In this document: positions 27,214 to 40,533 of the stretch, in pieces
Layout: the number at the start of each line of letters is the position of its first letter
Numbering within the stretch: position 1 is the first letter of the stretch
Assembly: GCA_936450465.1 (NCBI GenBank)
Contig: OW388296.1
Span: 13,203,867 to 13,267,866, forward strand
DNA length: 64,000 bases
Source: Gibbula magus
Lineage: Eukaryota; Mollusca; Gastropoda; Trochida; Trochidae
Reading direction: 5' to 3'
Position numbers and translations under genes: made by a program
The notes under the pieces: generated by a model
Databases searched by the model: none
What the model saw: the letters and a program-made list of their open reading frames with translations, nothing else
Told to the model about the DNA's origin: nothing

Positions 27214-28005
27214 TGTATATAGTTCTTCCAAATTTCTTCTCATGTTAACCCATATAACGACATTAAAAGGTATGTCGCAACGTTGCCTACAGAGACCAAA
27301 GAAGTCATGAATATCGATCAATAAATTACATTACTTGTATTTGGACATTAAAGCATTAACTTTTGTATTATTAGACAATCATTTTCTCAGTTTGTTAGTT
27401 GGTTTAGATTTATTATTGTCAATTAATTAATCCATTTAGGTGTACTAGTTTAGATCCACCAATGCTAGCGCTTTGTAACAGTATTTTGGCAACGATTTGA
27501 TATAAAATAATATAAAATATAAAACTTGATTTTTAGTTAGGATTTTAATGACATAAATGATTTAAGCTTTGTTCGTGATCGAGATATGTTTTGACCGTGT
27601 GAATACTGGTGATAAATGTCCAAATGTATATGAAAAGTTGGCATTTCGATCTATATTCTCTAAAAGGGAAATACGAACATATCGTGTACAAAGGATGTAC
27701 AATTACACAGAATAGATTATACCAATAAGGAGTTTAAAGTTATGCAGTTATAAATCTAATGCTATTCCATTAAACATAGATGTTGTCTTTGGTTTTCCTG
27801 CTCAATTCAAGTTTTTGAATCAAGTAAATCTAAATGAAATGCACATATTTTTATGTAGCCTAAAAGTCAAGTATTAGCATTTGGTTATAACATCAGTAAT
27901 TTCAAACAAGTGCATGCCATTAAAAACTGTAATAACAATACATAAAATCATTACATTAATGGCCTCAACCCTCAAATATTCTGAACATTCACCAAAGAGG
28001 CACAG
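27214..28005. other. unassigned AT-rich centre sequence
   Basis: No reading frame, RNA gene or repeat with support was seen. Confidence 0.4.
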
Positions 28006-28007
28006 TA

Positions 28008-28350
28008 GCGCGACAAAGCGAAAGAGCGACAAAGCGAAAAAAGCGTTAAAGTAATAGAGCAATAGAGTGATAAAGCGCTAAAGAGATATAGTTGCGCGAC
28101 AAAGTGATAAGGCATTTATCCTGCGGCCTTATCACTTTGTCGTGTTGTTATATCGCTTTGTCGTGTTGCTATATCGTTTTGTCGTGTTGCTATATCGCTT
28201 TGTCGTTTGACCATGTTGCTTTGTCGTGTTGCTATATAGCTTTGTCGTGTTGCTGTATCACTTTGTTGTGTTGCTATATCGCTTTGTCGTGTGACCATGT
28301 CGCTTTGTCGTGTTGCCATATTGCTTTATCACTTTATCGCGTTGTACCAG
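28008..28350. repeat. palindromic GCGACAAAGCG / CGCTTTGTCG tandem array
   Basis: From 28008 to ~28110 the strand carries GCGACAAAGCGAAAGAGCG-type repeats. From ~28128 to 28345 it carries the complement, about ten ~19-bp units of the form CGCTTTGTCGTGTTGCTATA. The two halves can fold into a long hairpin. The Cys/Ser/Tyr-rich frame across it is an artefact of the repeat. Confidence 0.8.
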
Positions 28351-28409
28351 AGGGCGAAAGAGCGATGTCCCCTCTCGGCCATCATAGTATAGGCTGATGG
28401 TCAGGGCTC

Positions 28410-28640
28410 CGTTCCATAACAGCGAGCGCTTACAATCGCTCATTGATCGCTCAGTGTAGCGCTCAATGTAGCGCTCAATGTAGCGCATTCTCTCCCGAAC
28501 GACACGGTGCGATTCCTCGAAGTTTGCTCGCCTTGCTATGTAGCCCTACATTGAGCAATCGCGTTCAAGAGAGATTTAAAAGTAATCGCTCATTGAGCGA
28601 TTATCTCGAAACCTCTCTTGAACATGACCCAGGTCTGGTA
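28410..28640. repeat. cluster of short palindromes around AATCGCTCATTGAGCGATTA
   Basis: The palindrome AATCGCTCATTGAGCGATTA (about 28584-28603) lies inside a wider inverted repeat (GTTCAAGAGAG near 28564 with CTCTCTTGAAC near 28612). GTAGCGCTCAAT is tandemly repeated around 28457-28485. No function assigned. Confidence 0.5.
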
Positions 28641-28659
28641 TACAAGTAGGCCACGACAA

Positions 28660-29330
28660 TGTGATAAAATGCGGCTTGGCTGAAGAAGATGAAGAGGGGT
28701 ATCTCACAGTCGGCGCATGGTTCTTTCGTACATATGATGCTGTAGGTGTTACACAGTCTTCTATTAGTTGTGTTATGTGTCTGTGTAATAACAATATGAA
28801 TGAGACGTCGTCCTAACACGTTTCTCAAATATTGTGTATTTTGAAGTATGTAGTACAAAATGTAACAAATTAACTTGCGCGTCGCTTAAATTATCAGACA
28901 GATTTTGAATAATCAATTGTCCAATTATTGAATAACATCAGTAATGTGACTCTTGTTGCAGGTTTATTTATCAGTGTGATTGGATTCGACCGTTTTACGG
29001 GGAATAAAAGTTGCCAAATAGTACATCTATCGTGATACGAACTCACATCGTTTGCATATTATGAATCTACAGTACCTGTTCATATCCGGGTAAATGCATT
29101 ATTTGGAAAACTTAATTCCTCGGAACAAGTCTGTTTTTAATTAAACTGGTTTATTTATCTCAAATCCATGGTGATGGCTTTAAGAATGAATAATGAATCT
29201 GCTGTCCATTGACCGTCAGCTAAGTGGGGAGTTCAGAGCAAGAATGGTGGACTTGGAAGTTCGAAAATGTAAAGCGGAAAACACTTTTGTTTTTAAATTC
29301 TGAGAACCAATATGGTATATGAAGATTTGA
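28660..29330. other. unassigned centre sequence next to the right array
   Basis: Nothing recognisable beyond a lead-in to the inverted array. Short readings on both strands show no family motif. Confidence 0.4.
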
Positions 29331-29334
29331 ATAA

Positions 29335-32300
29335 CGAACTAACGAATCCCCTGCTGGTTCAGTTATTAGTTATGCAACTTATGACTAAAGAGTATAAGTT
29401 GATTTGAAAAACGAATCAGCCAATTCGCTGCTGGATCAGTTATTTGTTATTCCAATCCGACAATCCGCCAATCCGCGAAACCGCCAATCCGCTAAACCGC
29501 TGCTGTATCAGTAATTAGTTTTTCAAATAATGAATGAAGGGTATATAGAGATTTGAAAAACGAATCCGCCAATCCGCTGCTGGTTCAGTTATTAGTTATG
29601 CAACTTATGACTAAAGAGTATAAGTAGATTTGAAAAACGAATCTGCCAATCCGCTGCTGGATCAGTTATTTGTTATTCCAATCCGACAATCCGCCAATCC
29701 GCCAATCCGCGAAGCCGCCAATCCGCTAAACCGCTGCTGTATCAGTAATTAGTTTTTCAAATAATGAATGAAGGGTATGTAGAGATTTGAAAAACGAATC
29801 CGCCAATCCGCTGCTGGTTCAGTTATTAGTTATTCAAATAATGAATGAAGGGTATCTAGAGATTGAAAAATGAATCCGCCAATCCGCTGCTGGATCAGTT
29901 ATTAGTTATTCGAATCCGCCAATCCGCTTCTGTAACAGTTATTAGTTATTCAAAAAAAAGGAAGGGTATCTAGAGATTTGAAAAACGAATCCGCCAATCC
30001 GCTGCTGTATCAGTTATTAGTTATTCGAATCCGCCAATCCGCTGCTGTATCAGTTATTAGTTATTCAAATAATGAATGAAGGGTATCTAGAGATTGAAAA
30101 ACGAATCCGCCAATCCGCTGCTGGATCAGTTATTAGTTATTCGAATCCGCCAATCCGCTGCTGTAACAGTTATTAGTTATTCAAATAATGAATGAAGGGT
30201 ATCTAGAGATTGAAAAACGAATCCGCCAATCCGCTGCTGGATCAGTTATTAGTCATTCGAATCCGCCAATCCGGTGCTGGATCAGTTATTAGTTATTCGA
30301 ATCCGCCAATCCGCTTCTGTAACAGTTATTAGTTATTCAAAAATGAATGAAGGGTATTTAGAGATTTGAAAAACGAATCCGCCAATATGCTGCTGGATCA
30401 GTTATTAGTTATTCGAATCCGCCAATCCGCTTCTGTAATAGTTATTAGTTATTCAAAAATGAAGGAAGGGTATCTAGAGATTTGAAAAACGAATCCGCCA
30501 ATCCGCTGCTGTATCAGTTATTAGTTATTCGAATCCGCCAATCCGCTGCTGTATCAGATATTATTTATTCAAATAATGAAGGAAGGGTATCTAGATAACG
30601 GATCCGCCAATCCGCTGCTGGATCAGTTATTAGTTATTCGAATCCGCCAATCCGCTGCTGTATCAGTTATTAGTTATTCGAATCCGCCAATCCGCTACTG
30701 TAACAGTTATTAGTTATTCAAATAATGAATGAAGGGTATCTAGAGATTGAAAAACGAATCCGCCAATTCGCTGCTGGATCAGTTATTTGTTATTCGAATC
30801 CGCCAATCCGCTGCTGTAACAGTTATTAGTTATTCAAATAATGAATGAAGGGTATCTAGAGATTTGAAAAACGAATCCGCGAATCCGCTGCTGGATCAGT
30901 TATTAGTCATTCGATTCCGCCAACCCGCTTCTGTTACAGTTATTAGTTATTCAAATAATGAATGAAGGGTATCTAGAGCTTTGAAAAACGAATCCGCCAA
31001 TCCGCTGCTGTATCAGTTATTAGTTATTCGAATCCGCCAACCCGCTTCTGTTACAGTTATTAGTTATTCAAATAATGAATGAAGGGTATCTAGAGCTTTG
31101 AAAAACGAATCCGCCAATCCGCTGCTGGATCAGTTATTAGTTATTCGAATCCGCCAATCCGCTGTTGGATCAGTTATTAGTTATTCGAATCCGCCAATCC
31201 GCTGCTGTAACAGTTAGAAGTTATTCAAATAATGAATGAAGGGTATCTAGAGATTTGAAAAACGAATCCGCCAATCCGCTGTTGTATCAGGTATTAGTTT
31301 ATCGAATCCGCAAATCCGCTGCTGGATCAGTTATTAGTTATTCAAATAATGAATGAAGGGTATCTAGAGATTTGAAAACGAATCCGCCAATCCGCTGTTG
31401 TATCAGTTATTAGTTATTCGAATCCGCCAATCCGCTGCTGGATCAGTTATTAATTATTCGAATGTGCCAATCCACTGCTGTATCAGATATTAGTTATTCA
31501 AATAATGAATGAAGGGTATGTAGAGATTTGAAAAACGAATCCGCCAATACGCTGCTGGATCAGTTATTAGTTATTCGAATTCGCCAATCCGCTGTTGTAT
31601 CAGTTAATAATTATTCAAATAATGAATGAAGGGTATCTAGAGATTTGAAAAACGAATCCGCCAATCCGCTGTTGTATCAGTTATTAGTTTATCGAATCCG
31701 CAAATCCGCTGCTGGATCAGTTATTAGTTATTCTAAACCGCCAATCCGCTGCTGTATCAGTTAGAAGTTATTCAAATAATGAATGAAGGGTATCTAGAGT
31801 TTTGAAAAACGAATCCGCCAATCCGCTGCTGGATCAGTTATTAGTTATTCGAATCCGCCAATCCGCCAATCCGCTTCTGTAACAGTTATTAGTTATTCAA
31901 ATAATGAAGGAAGGGTATCTAGAGATTTGAAAAACGAATCCGCCAATCCGCTGCTGGATCAGTTATTAGTTATTCGAATCCGCCAATCCGCTGCTGTATC
32001 AGATATTAGTTATTCAAATAATGAAGGAAGGGTATCTAGAGATTTGAAAAACGAATCCGCCAATTCGCTGCTGGATCAGTTATTAGTTATTCGAATCCGC
32101 CAATCCGGTGCTGTATCAGTTATTAGTTATTCGAATGTGCCAATCCGCTGCTGTATCAGTTATTAGTTATTCATATAATGAATGAAGGTTACTAGAGATT
32201 TGAAAAACGAATCCGCCAATACGCTGCTGGATCAGTTATTAGTTATTCGAATTCGCCAATCCGCTGCTGTATCAGTTAATAGTTATTCGAATCCGCCAAT

Positions 32301-33340
32301 CCGCTGCTGAATCAGTTATTAGTTATTCGAATCCGCCAATCCGCTGCTGTATCAGTTATTAGTTATTCAAATAATGAATGAAAGGTATCTAGAGATTTGA
32401 AAAACGAATCCGCCAATCCGCTGCTGGATGAGTTATTAGTTATTCAAATCCGCCAATCCGCTGCTGGATCAGTTATTAGTAATTCGAATCCGCCAATCCG
32501 CTGCTGTATCAGTTATTAGTTATTCAAATAATGAATGAAGGGTATCTAGAGATTTGAAAAACGAATCTGCCAATCCGCTGCTGGGTCAGTTATTAGTTAT
32601 TCGAATCCACCAACCCGCTGCTGTATCAGATATTAGTTATTCAAATAATGAATGAAGGGTTTCTAGAGATTTGAAAAACGAATCCGCCAATCCGCTGCTG
32701 GATGAGTTATTAGTTATTCGAATCCGCAAATCCGCTGCTGTATCAGTTATTAGTTATTCGAATCCGCCAATCCGCTGCTGTATCAGTTATAAGTTATTCA
32801 AATAATGAATGAAATGTATCTAGAAATTTGAAAAACGAATCCGCCAATCCGCTGCTGGATCAGTTATTAGTTATTCGAAACCGCAAATCCGCTGCTGTAT
32901 CAGTTATTAGTTATTCAAATAATGAATGAATGGTATCTAGAGATTTTAAAAACGAATCCGCCAATCCGCTGCTGGATCAGTTACTAATTATTCGAATCCG
33001 CCAATCCGCTGCTGGATCAGTTATTCGTTATTCGAATCCGCCAATCCGCTGCTGTATCAGATATTAGTTATTCAAATAATGAATGAAGGGTATCTAGAGA
33101 TTTGAAAAACGAATCCGCCAATCCGCTGCTGGATCAGTTATTAGTTATTCGAATCCGCCAATCCGCTGCTGTATCAGTTATTAGTTATTCAAATAATGAA
33201 TGAAGGGTATCTAGAGATTTGAAAAACGAATCCGCGAATCCGCTGCTGTATCAGTTATTAGTTATTCGAATCCGCCAATCTGCTGCTGGATCAGTTATTA
33301 GTTATTCGAATAACGAATCTGCGAATAACTAATCCGCTGC
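29335..33340 (-). repeat. right subterminal tandem array (inverted copy of the left array)
   Basis: The same monomer as in the left array, read on the other strand: CGAATCCGCCAATCCGCTGC with AGTTATTAGTTATT, and the long form with GAATGAAGGGTATCTAGAG. The array is about two thirds the length of the left one and somewhat more degenerate at its inner edge (29335-29800), where extra CCAATCCGC sub-repeats appear. Confidence 0.95.
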
Positions 33341-33354
33341 TAACTTCAGGCGCC

Positions 33355-34748
33355 TGCCTAAGTTAATGCTATCAAGGTTCACTCTCAAAACTTATACGTT
33401 ACTAAGGGATGGAAACAAATTAGGATCTGCTTTCTTGTAAAGAGCATTGCTACTGATTATGATATTGCAGTCCCATGGGGAACGCAATTTGAAAACAGAG
33501 TCTAATAATAAGTAATAAATAAAATAATGATAAATTAATAATTAAAAAAATCCATAATCAGCAACAGGAAGTGAATCAAAAGTATCATTGGTCATGAATC
33601 AAAATGTAGAATGCTTATAACACTTCCTTGAGGTGTTGCATTTCGATGATTTTGTACACCGAATATATCTTTGGTATGCGAACTCTGATAGTTCTATTGG
33701 AGAGGAATGAAGTGACGCACCTGAACATTCGCCCCTTAACTCCCAGACTTAGTAGCCTTCATTGCCTCTGTTTTATAGATAATGATCTATGTTTCCTCAA
33801 CAAGATTGAAGCCAGGACAGAAGTTGATAAGATTCTATGTGGAAATTAAGGCTTTGACTCACTATCTACTCCATTATTTTACCCTCATTATGTGTTAAAG
33901 CTATATGTCAGTATGAGGAAGGTACTGATGAATATTTCCTTTGTAGAACAATAGCAGCAGCACCTCGGGGTACAATGTGTAAGAAGATAGACTTTTTCTT
34001 GCTTTACGACTGACCCTGCATTGTACTTTATGATGAAGGAAACACACTTCTAAAAGTGGAAGCTATATGTAGCTGAAAAGTGTCCTTAATGGCAACAGAC
34101 TACCTGAAGGATTTGATGTGTCATATCTTTTAGAAAACTTTCTGTATTAACTTTTACAGAGAACTGATTTTCTTTTCAATAACGAGTCTCTCAATAATTC
34201 TTTATCAGAGTTTCCCAAAGTGATTCTGATAAATACAACTCAACATAATGTACTATGGGCATGATAGTAATTTTCGGAGCACCTATTCTTGATAAGCCGT
34301 AGACACGTGAGAGAACGTGTAAACACGCGGAAGAACAGTTTACTGCTACGCAGTATACTGTGCGCGAATCGAGCTACTGACGGTAAGATCCATGTTTGTG
34401 TAGGCTGATCTAAAACATATATTGTTTGGTGTAGATCATAGATTACTGTATTGATGTTTGACAGACTGAATGTTAGACCTTATGTATATAAACAACTGCC
34501 ATTTTGTTTGCTTTATAGCGTAGGAGATTATAAGGTTCATTCTTGCTACGCCAACATTTGGATAAAATGGGTCAGTTTGGCAAAAGGCAAAAAAAAATTT
34601 GTTGGCGTACCAAGAAAGATTTACAGGAGATAATTGGCAAGAGCAACATATTTATCAACACATGGACATCTATAATCCGGGTTATAAAAACAAAGAACAA
34701 ATTTGCAAAACTATTTTCTGCACAACATCTTTTATTTACATTTTAAAA
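33355..34748. repeat. block I, right-of-element part (paralogue of 55097-56900)
   Basis: Continuation of the segmental duplication after the foldback element. No supported gene. The block II copy differs by a pogo-type MITE (55276-55452) and by ~245 extra bases at about 56292-56536. A 60-residue frame (34599-34784, and 56758-56940 in the other block) is kept in both, but this may only reflect recent duplication. Confidence 0.8.
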
Positions 34749-37700
34749 ATACAAAAAGCCTGTAATGAGGCGTTGATATTTTAAAAAGTTGTAAACAGAT
34801 TATTATTTTTAAAAAAACAGTTACAGTTATCAAATAACATTAATATTTCAACATTTAAAACGAAATAACATTAATAATGAACATAAGTTTAAAATATATA
34901 AATAAATAGTTGAAACTAAGAATATTATAACATTTAAAAAAATATAACAACGTTTTTTTTTTAAGAAGATTTAAATACATAAATTAAAAAAAACATTTAC
35001 ATTTGATAAGGTTAAATTTCAACATTTAAAGAGAAAAATAAACAATTTAATGAATAATGAAGTTTAAAATGGTAACAACATTTAAAATCTTACAAATAGA
35101 TTGATTAAAAAACATGTATCAGTTGAAGTTAAATAAATGTTTTGTTGGCGTTCCAAGAATAGCATTTTCTCAAATGTTTGCGTACCAAGAAGACACCGAT
35201 TATAATTATCACATCGGGATATCAATAAATGTTCAAAGGGAGTGATCGGGTCACAGCGTCCACTGCTGAATTTTTATAAATTGTGTAGATTCTACATAAA
35301 ATGTCCACCCACATGATGTCACCAAATGCTAATTCCATTATTGATTGTGAATAATATCAGTTTTTCACATAAATTCGATACAATTCACTACCCGAAAAGA
35401 TATTCCAGTTCTTCAACAAACGTTAAAATCGTAGAACTGTAAATCACTATAAGCACTTACCTTGAAGGATTTACAAAATTATATATCTTGCTATGGTATT
35501 ATCTGTAAGAAAGACACCCCAGAAGTGCTTCAACAAACTTGAAAATGTCCATTGATTGTCAACATGAAGATAAATTTTGTCAGTTCGTCAAATGGATAAG
35601 ATTATTTAAACTAAAGTTGTACCTTTAGGGTTAAAATACAAAAAGCCTGTAATGAGGCGTTGATATTTTAAAAAGTTGTAAACAGATTATTATTTTTAAA
35701 AGAAACAGTTACAGTTATCAAATAACATTAATATTTCAACATTTAAAACGAAATAACATTAATAATAAATATAAGTTTAAAATATATAAATAAATAGTTG
35801 AAACTAAGAATATTATAACATTTAAAAAAATATAACAACGTTTTTTTTTAAGAAGATTTAAATACATAAATTAAAAAAAACATTTACATTTGATAAGGTT
35901 AAATTTCAACATTTTAAGAGAAAAATAAACAATTTAATGAATAATGAAGTTTAAAATGGTAACAACATTTAAAATCTTACAAATAGATTGATTAAAAAAC
36001 ATGTTACAGTTGAAGTTAAATAAATGTTTTGTTGGCGTTCCAAGAATAGCATTTTCTCAAATGTTGGCGTACCAAGAAGACACCGATTATAATTATCACA
36101 TCGGGATATCAATAAATGTTCAAAGGGAGTGATCGGGTCACAGCATCCACTGCTGAATTTTTATAAATTGTGTAGATTCTACATAAAATGTCCACCCACA
36201 TGATGTCACCAAATGCTAATTCCATTATTGATTGTGAATAATATCAGTTTTTCACATAAATTCGATACGACTCACTACCCGAAAAGATATTCCAGTACTT
36301 CAACAAAAGTTAAAATCGTAGAACTGTAAATCACAATAAGCACTTACCTTGAAGGATTTACAAAATTATATATCTTGCTATGGTATTATCTGTAAGAAAG
36401 ACACCCCAGAAGTGCTTCAACAAACTTGAAAATGTCCATTGATTGTCAACATGAAGATAAATTTTGTCAGTTCGTCAAATGGATAAGATTATATAAACTA
36501 AAGGTGTACCTTTAGGGTTAAAATACAAAAAGCCTGTAATGAGGCGTTGATATTTTAAAAAGTTGTAAACAGATTATTATTTTAAAAAAAACAGTGACAG
36601 TTATCAAATAACATTAATATTTCAACATTTAAAACGAAATAACATTAATAATGAACATAAGTTTAAAATATATAAATAAATAGTTGAAACTAAGAATATT
36701 ACAACATTTAAAAAAATATAACAACGTTTTTTTTTTTCAAGAAGATTTAAATACATAAATAAAAAAAACATTTACATTTGATAAGGTTACATTTCAACAT
36801 TTTAAGAGAAAAATAAGCAATTTAATTAATAATGAAGTTTAAAATGGTAACAACATTTAAAATCTTACAAATAGATTGATTAAAAAACATGTAACAGTTG
36901 AAGTTAAATAAATGCTTTGTTGGCGTTCCAAGAATAGCATTTTCTCAAATGTTTGCGTACCAAGAAGACACCGATTATAATTATCACATTGGGATATCAA
37001 TAAATGTTCAAAGGGAGTGATCGGGTCACAGCGTCCACTGCACTGTATCTATCAGTTTTTCACATAAATTCGATACAATTCACTACCCGAAAAGATATTC
37101 CAGTACTTCAACAAACGGTAAAATCGTAGAACTGTAAATCACAATAAGCACTTACCTTGAAGGATTTACAAAATTATATATCTTGCTATGGTATTATCTG
37201 TAAGAAAGACACCCCAGAAGTGCTTCAACAAACTTGAAAATGTCCATTGATTGTCAACATGAAGATAAATTTTGTCAGTTCGTCAAATGGATAAGATTAT
37301 ATAAACTAAAGGTGTACCTTTAGGGTTAAAATACAAAAAGCCTGTAATGAGGCGTTGATATTTTAAAAAGTTGTAAACAGATTATTATTTTAAAAAAAAC
37401 AGTGACAGTTATCAAATAACATTAATATTTCAACATTTAAAACGAAATAACATTATTAATGAACATAAGTTTAAAATATATAAATAAATAGTTGAAACTA
37501 AGAATATTACAACATTTAAAAAAATATAACAACGTTTTTTTTTTTCAAGAAGATTTAAATACATAAATAAAAAAAACATTTACATTTGATAAGGTTACAT
37601 TTCAACATTTTAAGAGAAAAATAAGCAATTTAATTAATAATGAAGTTTAAAATGGTAACAACATTTAAAATCTTACAAATAGATTGATTAAAAAACATGT

Positions 37701-38915
37701 AACAGTTGAAGTTAAATAAATGCTTTGTTGGCGTTCCAAGAATAGCATTTTCTCAAATGTTTGCGTACCAAGAAGACACCGATTATAATTATCACATTGG
37801 GATATCAATAAATGTTCAAAGGGAGTGATCGGGTCACAGCGTCCACTGCACTGTATCTATCAGTTTTTCACATAAATTCGATACAATTCACTACCCGAAA
37901 AGATATTCCAGTACTTCAACAAACGGTAAAATCGTAGAACTGTAAATCACAATAAGCACTTACCTTGAAGGATTTACAAAATTATATATCTTGCTATGGT
38001 ATTATCTGTAAGAAAGACACCCCAGAAGTGCTTCAACAAACTTGAAAATGTCCATTGATTGTCAACATGAAGATAAATTTTGTCAGTTCGTCAAATGGAT
38101 AAGATTATATAAACTAAAGGTGTACCTTTAGGGTTAAAATACAAAAAGCCTGTAATGAGGCGTTGATATTTTAAAAAGTTGTAAACAGATTATTATTTTA
38201 AAAAAAACAGTGACAGTTATCAAATAACATTAATATTTCAACATTTAAAACGAAATAACATTAATAATGAACATAAGTTTAAAATATATAAATAAATAGT
38301 TGAAACTAAGAATATTACAACATTTAAAAAAATATAACAACGTTTTTTTTTTTCAAGAAGATTTAAATACATAAATAAAAAAAACATTTACATTTGATAA
38401 GGTTACATTTCAACATTTTAAGAGAAAAATAAGCAATTTAATGAATAATGAAGTTTTAAATGGTAACAACATTTAAAATCTTACAAATAGATTGATTAAA
38501 AAACATGTAACAGTTGAAGTTAAATAAATGCTTTGTTGGCGTTCCAAGAATAGCATTTTCTCAAATGTTTGCGTACCAAGAAGACACCGATTATAATTAT
38601 CACATTGGGATATCAATAAATGTTCAAAGGGAGTGATCGGGTCACAGCGTCCACTGCACTGTATCTATCAGTTTTTCACATAAATTCGATACAATTCACT
38701 ACCCGAAAAGATATTCCAGTACTTCAACAAACGGTAAAATCGTAGAACTGTAAATCACAATAAGTACTACTATGGTATTATCTGTAAGAAAGACACCCCA
38801 GAAGTGCTTCAACAAACTTGAAAATGTCCATTGATTGTCAACATGAAGATAAATTTTGTCAGTTCGTCAAATGGATAAGATTATATAAACTAAAGGTGTA
38901 CCTTTAGGGTTAAAA
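34749..38915. repeat. satellite of ~810-888 bp, five tandem units
   Basis: Units start at AATACAAAAAGCCTGTAATG near 34748, 35636, 36524, 37332 and 38141. Lengths fall from ~888 (units 1-2) to ~809 bp (units 3-4) through a shared internal deletion; unit 5 is cut short. Units 3 and 4 differ at only a few bases, indicating recent unequal exchange. The same satellite is at 56907-58296 and 61797-62270. Confidence 0.9.
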
Positions 38916-39861
38916 TGTAGTCGTAATAATACTTAACTCACGACTGTCACAGAATGCTTGGTTTCAATGTGAAGTTTATTCCCTGTGAATTTGCATTACT
39001 TTTGCAACGCCAAGTTGCATGTTGCATTTCCAATGGCGGCCAAAATCATTAGACACCGAACGAAATTTCAGTTCAAGCAGTTGGTTCAAGGGAACTAACT
39101 GTGGATCAAAGCGTCCATAAAATGTCCCTAGAGATTCATTTAGATCCCAAATGGAAATCAGATTATCACGGTTCGTATCGTAGAAAATTCGGACAATGTT
39201 TTTCTTACATATAGGCCTATTACATATATCCTCAAGTGCACGATAATGAGGAATCTAAGGGTTGAATAAAATCACCAAGCATTATCAATTAAATTAAACA
39301 TATATGTATCCAAGGGTTAAATGAAATCATCGAAGTGTGTCCAAGAGTTAACAATTAGGCCAGCTACAAATTCTAAATTCAAAGTGCCACCTGTCAATCA
39401 GACTGGGGAAGCCCCATGTCTTGGCCTACTGCAGTAAAATAGACTACAGTACGGTACACGATAAAAAAAATTGAGTGTTTTCTCAACATTACATTTTCGA
39501 AACTCTGGAAATCAGCACTGGCCCTTAAATGATAAAATGATATATCATGTGCTGGACGTAATCATGCCGTTTTTATCAACAAACATGGCGTCATCGCCTC
39601 GATGGGAAAACAACGCCTGCGCATGTCTGTGGGTTAAATAATATTCTAGAACAGAAGTAATAGAACAGAATAATGAGCCCTGTTATTAGGTGAGATTCTA
39701 AAGTCAGGCATAATTTTCAATATCTTCAACACAATTGTCTACATCTTGTCATTTCATTCAAAAGTTGTATTCTGTAAAAACATCACGGGAATCCAGTCTT
39801 TTCAATGTTTACTTGAACAGATCAAATGCTCAGTTAAAAACAACATGGATGATTGCACAAC
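38916..39861. repeat. block I segment paralogous to 62265-63224
   Basis: Non-coding DNA almost co-linear with 62265-63224, joining the satellite to the 3' flank of gene copy 3 (block I) or copy 4 (block II). Part of it also follows the satellite at 57757-57840. No gene seen. Confidence 0.85.
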
Positions 39862-40447
39862 TTAAAGGAGAATATTTGTAAAGATTTATATTCTGTTATA
39901 GTAAAATATACTTAAAAAAACATATTCCCCCAAAAATAATAAGGAAAGCCGTGTTTAATTACTAATTACGCTATATAACAGACGCGCCTACTGTTGCCTG
40001 TGCGCGTATGCATATTTGCCGGTAGCCTTCTGCAGGTTTAGGCTGTGACGTCAGAGATGCTCTACGGCTCGCGTTGGTCCTTAGCGCAGTGAAAGGAAAA
40101 GCATTACAGTAGATGAAGAATCGGTTGAAAACGTTGATTTCGGGTAGTTTTGTACTTGATATGGTATATTGGGCAGCGTTGGTGTGCAGTAATTCATCAA
40201 AGTCTGGACAGAAGTTTACATATTTTTAATTTTGAAGTGAAAAGACGGATGCAGCGTGGCGAAAGGTTTGAATAGTGTTAAAGAGGAAAGAAGGACCGAA
40301 AACCGTCGGAATCTGTCTCACTATGTTCAGAGCATTTTGATCCGTTATATTAAACAGTTTTATAAATAAGTGATAGTTAGTCTTAGAGTACTCGAAATTA
40401 ACAGTCCTTTATAAGGATATAACTTATAATGCCTTCTTATGGGAGGT

Positions 40448-40533
40448 GTCATCCTCGGTTACCCTGAATTTTATATATGCTCCAGCGGAGAATAACGGAG
40501 CATATATAAAACCCTGGGTACCACCGAGGATGG
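40448..40533. repeat. imperfect palindrome around TTTTATATATGCTCC
   Basis: CATCCTCGGT and TTTTATATATGCTCC on the left pair with GGAGCATATATAAAA and ACCGAGGATG on the right, around a 13-nt loop with small internal mismatches. It lies inside the 2.7-kb TTAA element. Confidence 0.65.

Larger units (their letters stand above)
15164..33354. mobile_element. 18.2-kb foldback-type DNA transposon
   Basis: The terminal inverted repeats are ~50 bp (15164-15215 and 33303-33354) and share a perfect core of over 30 bases starting GCAGCGGATTAGTTATTCGC. TGCCTAAGTT flanks both ends (15154-15163, 33355-33364), a duplication of 8 bp (CCTAAGTT) or 10 bp. The paralogous site near 55090 is empty. Inside the TIRs are a 6.1-kb tandem array and a 4.0-kb array of the same repeat in inverted orientation, so the strands can fold back over kilobases. 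This architecture matches foldback elements (Drosophila FB, sea urchin TU). The ~7.9-kb centre has nested retroelements and no intact transposase. Superfamily is unresolved; the TSD length allows MULE, hAT, P/Galileo or KDZ relationships. Confidence 0.85.

Noticed and set aside
28092..28397. 101-residue Leu-Ser-Cys-Cys-Tyr repeat frame
   Set aside because: Created by the GCTTTGTCGTGTTGC tandem repeat; the complementary frame on the other strand is equally repetitive.
34451..34784. Short plus-strand frames kept in both blocks (second copy 56758-56940)
   Set aside because: Conservation is explained by recent duplication; frames overlap each other and show no family motif, and the end runs into the satellite.
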